Origin: Streptomyces filipinensis
GTDB lineage: Bacteria > Actinomycetota > Actinomycetes > Streptomycetales > Streptomycetaceae
Direction: 5' to 3'
DNA length: 64,000 nucleotides
Assembly: GCF_014649495.1 (NCBI RefSeq)
Contig: NZ_BMTD01000020.1
Location: forward strand, 62,001-126,000
Below the pieces are notes generated by a model, which was not told the origin of the DNA, made no database searches, and saw only the letters and a list, made by a program, of their open reading frames with translations. This document shows, piece by piece, positions 60,441 to 64,000 of the stretch; position 1 is the stretch's first letter, and every line of letters starts with the position of its first letter. Both the position numbers and the translations under genes were made by a program.

Positions 60441-62579
60441 ATGCGGCCCGTTTCCCACATCGAACGCACGGTGGCGCCCCTAGAGGTCGTCAGCCCCTAC
60501 CAGCCCAGCGGCGACCAGCCGACGGCCATCGCCGACCTGGCCAGGCGCATCGAGGCCGGTGAGAAGGACGTCGTCCTGCTGGGCGCGACCGGCACCGGCA
60601 AGTCCGCCACCACGGCGTGGATGATCGAGAAGCTCCAGCGCCCCACGCTCGTGATGGCACCGAACAAGACGCTGGCCGCCCAGCTGGCCAACGAGTTCCG
60701 CGAGCTGTTGCCGAACAACGCGGTCGAATACTTCGTCTCGTACTACGACTACTACCAGCCCGAGGCCTACGTCCCGCAGTCGGACACCTACATCGAAAAG
60801 GACTCCTCGATCAACGAGGAGGTCGAGCGACTGCGCCACTCGGCGACGAACTCACTGCTCACCCGCCGCGACGTCGTCGTGGTGGCCTCGGTGTCCTGCA
60901 TCTACGGCCTCGGTACGCCGCAGGAGTACGTGGACCGGATGGTGCCCCTCCGGGTCGGCGACGAGATCGACCGGGACGAGCTGCTGCGCCGCTTCGTCGA
61001 GATCCAGTACACGCGCAACGACATGGCCTTCACCCGCGGCACCTTCCGGGTCCGCGGCGACACCATCGAGATCTTCCCGGTCTACGAGGAGCTGGCCGTC
61101 CGCATCGAGATGTTCGGCGACGAGATCGAGGCGCTGTCCACGCTGCATCCGCTCACCGGCGAGATCATCAGCGACGACCAGCAGCTGTACGTCTTCCCCG
61201 CCTCCCACTACGTCGCCGGCCCCGAGCGGATGGAGCGGGCCGTCAACGACATCGAGAAGGAGCTCGGGGAGCGCCTCGCCGAGCTGGAGAAGCAGGGCAA
61301 GCTCCTGGAGGCCCAGCGCCTGCGGATGCGTACCACGTACGACATCGAGATGCTCCGCCAGATCGGCACCTGCTCCGGCGTGGAGAACTACTCGATGCAC
61401 TTCGACGGCCGCTCGCCCGGCTCCCCGCCCAACACCCTGCTGGACTACTTCCCGGACGACTTCCTGCTCGTCATCGACGAGTCGCACGTCACCGTCCCGC
61501 AGATCGGTGCCATGTACGAGGGCGACGCCTCCCGCAAGCGCACCCTCGTCGACCACGGCTTCCGCCTGCCCTCCGCGCTGGACAACCGCCCCCTGAAGTG
61601 GGAGGAGTTCCAGGAGCGCATCGACCAGACCGTCTACCTGTCGGCCACCCCGGGCGCGTATGAGATGTCGCGCTCCGACGGCGTCGTGGAGCAGATCATC
61701 CGCCCGACCGGTCTGGTCGACCCGGAGGTCGTGGTCAAGCCCACCGAGGGGCAGATCGACGACCTGGTGCACGAGATCCGGCAGCGCACCGAGAAGGACG
61801 AGCGCGTCCTCGTCACCACGCTCACCAAGAAGATGGCCGAGGACCTCACCGACTACTTCCTGGAGCTCGGCATCCAGGTGCGCTATCTGCACAGCGACGT
61901 CGACACCCTGCGCCGCGTCGAGCTGCTGCGTGAACTGCGCTCCGGCGAGTACGACGTCCTGGTCGGCATCAACCTCCTCCGCGAGGGCCTCGACCTGCCC
62001 GAGGTGTCCCTGGTGGCGATCCTCGACGCGGACAAGGAGGGCTTCCTGCGCTCGGGCACCTCACTGATCCAGACCATCGGCCGCGCGGCGCGCAACGTGT
62101 CCGGTCAGGTCCACATGTACGCCGACAAGATCACCCCGGCGATGGAGAAGGCCATCGAGGAGACCAACCGCCGCCGGGAGAAGCAGATCGCCTACAACAA
62201 GGCCAAGGGCATCGACCCCCAGCCGCTGCGCAAGAAGATCAACGACATCGTCGCGCAGATCGCCCGCGAAGAGGTCGACACCGAGCAGCTCCTCGGTTCC
62301 GGCTACCGCAAGTCCAAGGACGGCAAGGGTGCCAAGGCACCTGTCCCCGCCCTGGGCGACAAGGCGGCCAAGGGCGCGAAGGCCGCCAAGGGCAAGGCCG
62401 CGGCCGCGGTGCCCACGGACCGCCCGGCGGCCGAACTCGCCGAGCAGATCGAGGAGATGACCGAGCGGATGCGCGCCGCCGCCGCGGAGCTGCAGTTCGA
62501 GATCGCGGCCCGGCTGCGCGACGAGGTCTCCGAGATGAAGAAGGAACTGCGCCAGATGCGGGAGGCCGGCCTCGCCTGA
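60441..62579 (+). CDS. uvrB: UvrABC system protein B
   Basis: Damage-verifying helicase of nucleotide-excision repair, 712 residues. Walker A GATGTGKSATTAW lies near residue 50 and the damage-probing beta-hairpin YYDYYQPEAYVPQSDTYIEKD follows at about residues 95-120. Helicase motifs VIDESHVT, YLSATPG and IQTIGRAARN are present, as is the C-terminal UVR motif AAAELQFEIAARLRDEVSEMKKEL. A Lys/Ala/Gly-rich insert at about residues 620-660 lengthens the linker before the UVR motif. ATG at 60441 is preferred on the promoter position; there is no Shine-Dalgarno sequence. Confidence 0.97.
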   Translation: MRPVSHIERTVAPLEVVSPYQPSGDQPTAIADLARRIEAGEKDVVLLGATGTGKSATTAWMIEKLQRPTLVMAPNKTLAAQLANEFRELLPNNAVEYFVSYYDYYQPEAYVPQSDTYIEKDSSINEEVERLRHSATNSLLTRRDVVVVASVSCIYGLGTPQEYVDRMVPLRVGDEIDRDELLRRFVEIQYTRNDMAFTRGTFRVRGDTIEIFPVYEELAVRIEMFGDEIEALSTLHPLTGEIISDDQQLYVFPASHYVAGPERMERAVNDIEKELGERLAELEKQGKLLEAQRLRMRTTYDIEMLRQIGTCSGVENYSMHFDGRSPGSPPNTLLDYFPDDFLLVIDESHVTVPQIGAMYEGDASRKRTLVDHGFRLPSALDNRPLKWEEFQERIDQTVYLSATPGAYEMSRSDGVVEQIIRPTGLVDPEVVVKPTEGQIDDLVHEIRQRTEKDERVLVTTLTKKMAEDLTDYFLELGIQVRYLHSDVDTLRRVELLRELRSGEYDVLVGINLLREGLDLPEVSLVAILDADKEGFLRSGTSLIQTIGRAARNVSGQVHMYADKITPAMEKAIEETNRRREKQIAYNKAKGIDPQPLRKKINDIVAQIAREEVDTEQLLGSGYRKSKDGKGAKAPVPALGDKAAKGAKAAKGKAAAAVPTDRPAAELAEQIEEMTERMRAAAAELQFEIAARLRDEVSEMKKELRQMREAGLA

Positions 62580-62659
62580 GCCCCGCCATCCTGCCGGACC
62601 TCGGTAGATGTGCCCCAAGTGTTGCAACACCGACACAAAGCATGGGCCGGGGTTCGGCA

Positions 62660-62682
62660 CTGTCGGTGCCCCTGCGTAGGGT
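62660..62682 (+). promoter_or_regulatory. Candidate damage-type promoter of terD
   Basis: CTGTCGGTG at 62660-62668, 8 bases, TAGGGT at 62677-62682. It differs from TTGTCAGTG at two bases but has the right spacing and a consensus -10. Transcription would start near 62689, leaving a leader of about 50 bases. Confidence 0.45.
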
Positions 62683-62737
62683 TCTGGACAACCGCGCACT
62701 GCGCGGCAACAGGGGACCATCGAGAGGGGATTCAGCG

Positions 62738-63316
62738 GTGTCCGTCAACTTGAGCAAGGGTCAGGCCATCAGCCTGGAGAAGAAGGACGGGGCCACCCTG
62801 ACCGCGGTCCGTATGGGACTCGGCTGGCAGGCCGCGAAGCGGCGCGGCCTGTTCGGCTCCCGCACCCGCGAGATCGACCTGGACGCCTCGGCCGTCCTCT
62901 TCGCCGAGAAGCAGCCGGTCGACGTGGTGTTCTTCCGCCACCTGGTGAGCGACGACGGTTCCGTCCGCCACACCGGCGACAACCTCGTCGGCGGTGTCGG
63001 CCAGGGCGGCGACGACGAGTCGATCCTCGTGGACCTGCAGCGCGTCCCGGTCCACATCGACCAGATCGTCTTCACCGTGAACTCCTTCACGGGCCAGACG
63101 TTCCAGGAGGTGCAGAACGCGTTCTGCCGTCTCGTGGACGAGACCAACGGCCAGGAACTCGCCCGCTACACACTGGACGGCGGCGGCGACTACACCGCCC
63201 AGATCATGGCCAAGGTGCACCGCGCGGGATCGGGCTGGACGATGACCGCCATCGGCACCCCGGCCAACGGCCGCACCTTCCAGGACCTGATGCCGGCGAT
63301 CCTGCCGCACCTGTAG
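62738..63316 (+). CDS. terD: TerD-family stress protein
   Basis: Calcium-binding TerD-domain protein of 192 residues, associated with tellurite, oxidative and phage stress. The start VNLSKGQAISLEKKDGATL is canonical; calcium ligands are in DLDASAVLF and DNLVGGVGQGGDDESILVDL. GLFGSRTREIDLD is typical. GTG at 62738 follows GAGAGGGG at 8 bases. A second TerD-family gene follows 55 bases later in the same direction. Confidence 0.95.
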   Translation: MSVNLSKGQAISLEKKDGATLTAVRMGLGWQAAKRRGLFGSRTREIDLDASAVLFAEKQPVDVVFFRHLVSDDGSVRHTGDNLVGGVGQGGDDESILVDLQRVPVHIDQIVFTVNSFTGQTFQEVQNAFCRLVDETNGQELARYTLDGGGDYTAQIMAKVHRAGSGWTMTAIGTPANGRTFQDLMPAILPHL

Positions 63317-63371
63317 GACCGCCCGCTCGACCGGCAGGGCGCACGACAGAACGACACAGGGGGCGACGGCG

Positions 63372-64000
63372 ATGACGGCCGAGCTGGTGCGGGGACAGAA
63401 CCACCCGCTGACCCAGACCCGGTTGACGATCCGGATCTCGGCCGGGGCGCCGGTCCTGGCCGGGGCCACACTCGGCGACGAGAACGGCACGGTGCACGGC
63501 ACCGGGCGGGTGGCCCATCCCGGCGCACCCGCTCTTCCCGGTGTCGAGGTGTCCCGGCAGGCCGCCGCCGAACACCGGCTGTCCGTCGACCTGGGCGCCC
63601 TGCCCGAGGACGTGCACCGCGTCGACGTCTTCCTCGCCCTGCCCACAGGGGCCGGAGCGCCGTCGCGGTTCGGAGCCGTCGCCGCCCCGCACACCGCCGT
63701 AGAAGGCCCCGACGGCACCGAACTCGCCTGCTACACCCTCACCGGCCTGGACGGCGAGACGGCCGTGCTCGCCCTGGAGCTCTACCGCAGGCAGGCCGCC
63801 TGGAAGGTGCGCGCGGTGGGCCAGGGATACGCGGCGGGGCTCACCGCACTACTCGCCGGCCACGGGCTGCGCGAGGCCGCCGACCTCACGGCCGCAGTCC
63901 AGGAGGCCGCGGCGCACGGCCCGTCCGGAGCGGTGCCGACCCCGCCCACACCACCGTCACCGCACGCCGCCCCGGCTCGTGAGACCTCGGCCCGCGCCCC
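63372..64000 (+). CDS. TerD-family protein, 3' end outside the window
   Basis: Open frame from ATG 63372 (MTAELVRGQNHPLTQTRLTI) running past the window end, at least 209 codons. The first 170 residues have the TerD-like strand pattern (VHGTGRVAHPG, HRLSVDLGALPEDVHRVDVF, LACYTLTGLDGETAVLALELY, W-K-V-R-A-V-G-Q-G-Y). The poly-acidic calcium loop of true TerD is weaker. A Pro/Ala-rich linker begins near residue 180, so this is the N-terminus of a larger, multidomain TerD-family protein. The 55-base gap suggests one operon with terD. Confidence 0.82.
   Translation, partial: MTAELVRGQNHPLTQTRLTIRISAGAPVLAGATLGDENGTVHGTGRVAHPGAPALPGVEVSRQAAAEHRLSVDLGALPEDVHRVDVFLALPTGAGAPSRFGAVAAPHTAVEGPDGTELACYTLTGLDGETAVLALELYRRQAAWKVRAVGQGYAAGLTALLAGHGLREAADLTAAVQEAAAHGPSGAVPTPPTPPSPHAAPARETSARA

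Overview
The window is high-GC actinobacterial chromosome and almost certainly Streptomyces. The evidence is GC-rich third codon positions throughout, many GTG/TTG starts, TANNNT -10 boxes 6-8 bases before start codons, and an order of core genes (pyk, an ANTAR response regulator, a liv operon, polA, rpsA, coaE, psuGK, uvrB, terD) that I recall from Streptomyces chromosome cores. The genus call is inference from this order and from family content; no rRNA or species-specific marker is present. I see no integrase, transposase, plasmid gene, CRISPR array or biosynthetic cluster, so this reads as conserved chromosome with some lineage-specific genes.

Layout. 0-2.5 kb: pyruvate kinase, an unusual tRNA with anticodon CAA on the opposite strand, and a PdtaR-like antiterminator. 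2.5-8.3 kb (minus strand): a complete branched-chain amino-acid ABC importer in the order livK-livH-livM-livG-livF. 8.9-14.8 kb: hot-dog thioesterase, a YdeP/FdhF-like molybdopterin oxidoreductase, and polA. 14.8-15.4 kb: a non-coding repeat block. 15.5-20.1 kb: membrane and secreted proteins (DUF4184, a lytic transglycosylase, a 44-aa secreted peptide, DUF3068). 20.1-27.9 kb: HrpB helicase, a methyltransferase, rpsA with a structured leader, PAC2, coaE and a TPR protein. 27.9-41.9 kb: small enzymes (acyltransferase, methyltransferase, DoxX, S4-domain protein, UDG, GNAT/RidA pair, nucleotidyltransferase, FUSC transporter, beta-propeller, amidohydrolase, P450, DUF899) and a 58-aa gene. 41.9-46.8 kb: an ABC exporter and a divergent XRE/DUF397 versus anti-sigma-like ATPase locus. 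47.3-53.1 kb: MocR regulator divergent from an AhpD-like protein, orphan gltD, DUF1772, DUF2293 and a uridine-kinase-like protein. 53.2-64 kb: CorA, methyltransferase, psuGK, VOC protein, ogt, glpQ, MHYT protein, uvrB and two TerD-family genes, the second cut by the window edge.

The most interesting signal is regulatory. Three DNA-repair genes far apart in the window (polA, ogt, uvrB) each carry the element (C/T)TGTCAGTG-N8-(TACGGT, TACCGT or CAGGAT) placed so that transcription would begin at or within a base or two of the start codon. This is the architecture known for LexA-independent RecA-NDp/PafBC promoters of actinobacteria, here coupled to leaderless mRNAs. A fourth, one-mismatch copy precedes the first terD gene. 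At least seven other genes show a TANNNT box 6-8 bases before the start codon with no Shine-Dalgarno sequence, so leaderless expression looks common here.

Other points of interest are the class-I-shaped CAA tRNA, two stacked hairpins between a strong promoter and the rpsA start codon, a 116-bp near-perfect duplication inside a degenerate ~22-24-base repeat field downstream of polA, and several proteins whose C-terminal tails are expanded by in-frame DNA repeats.
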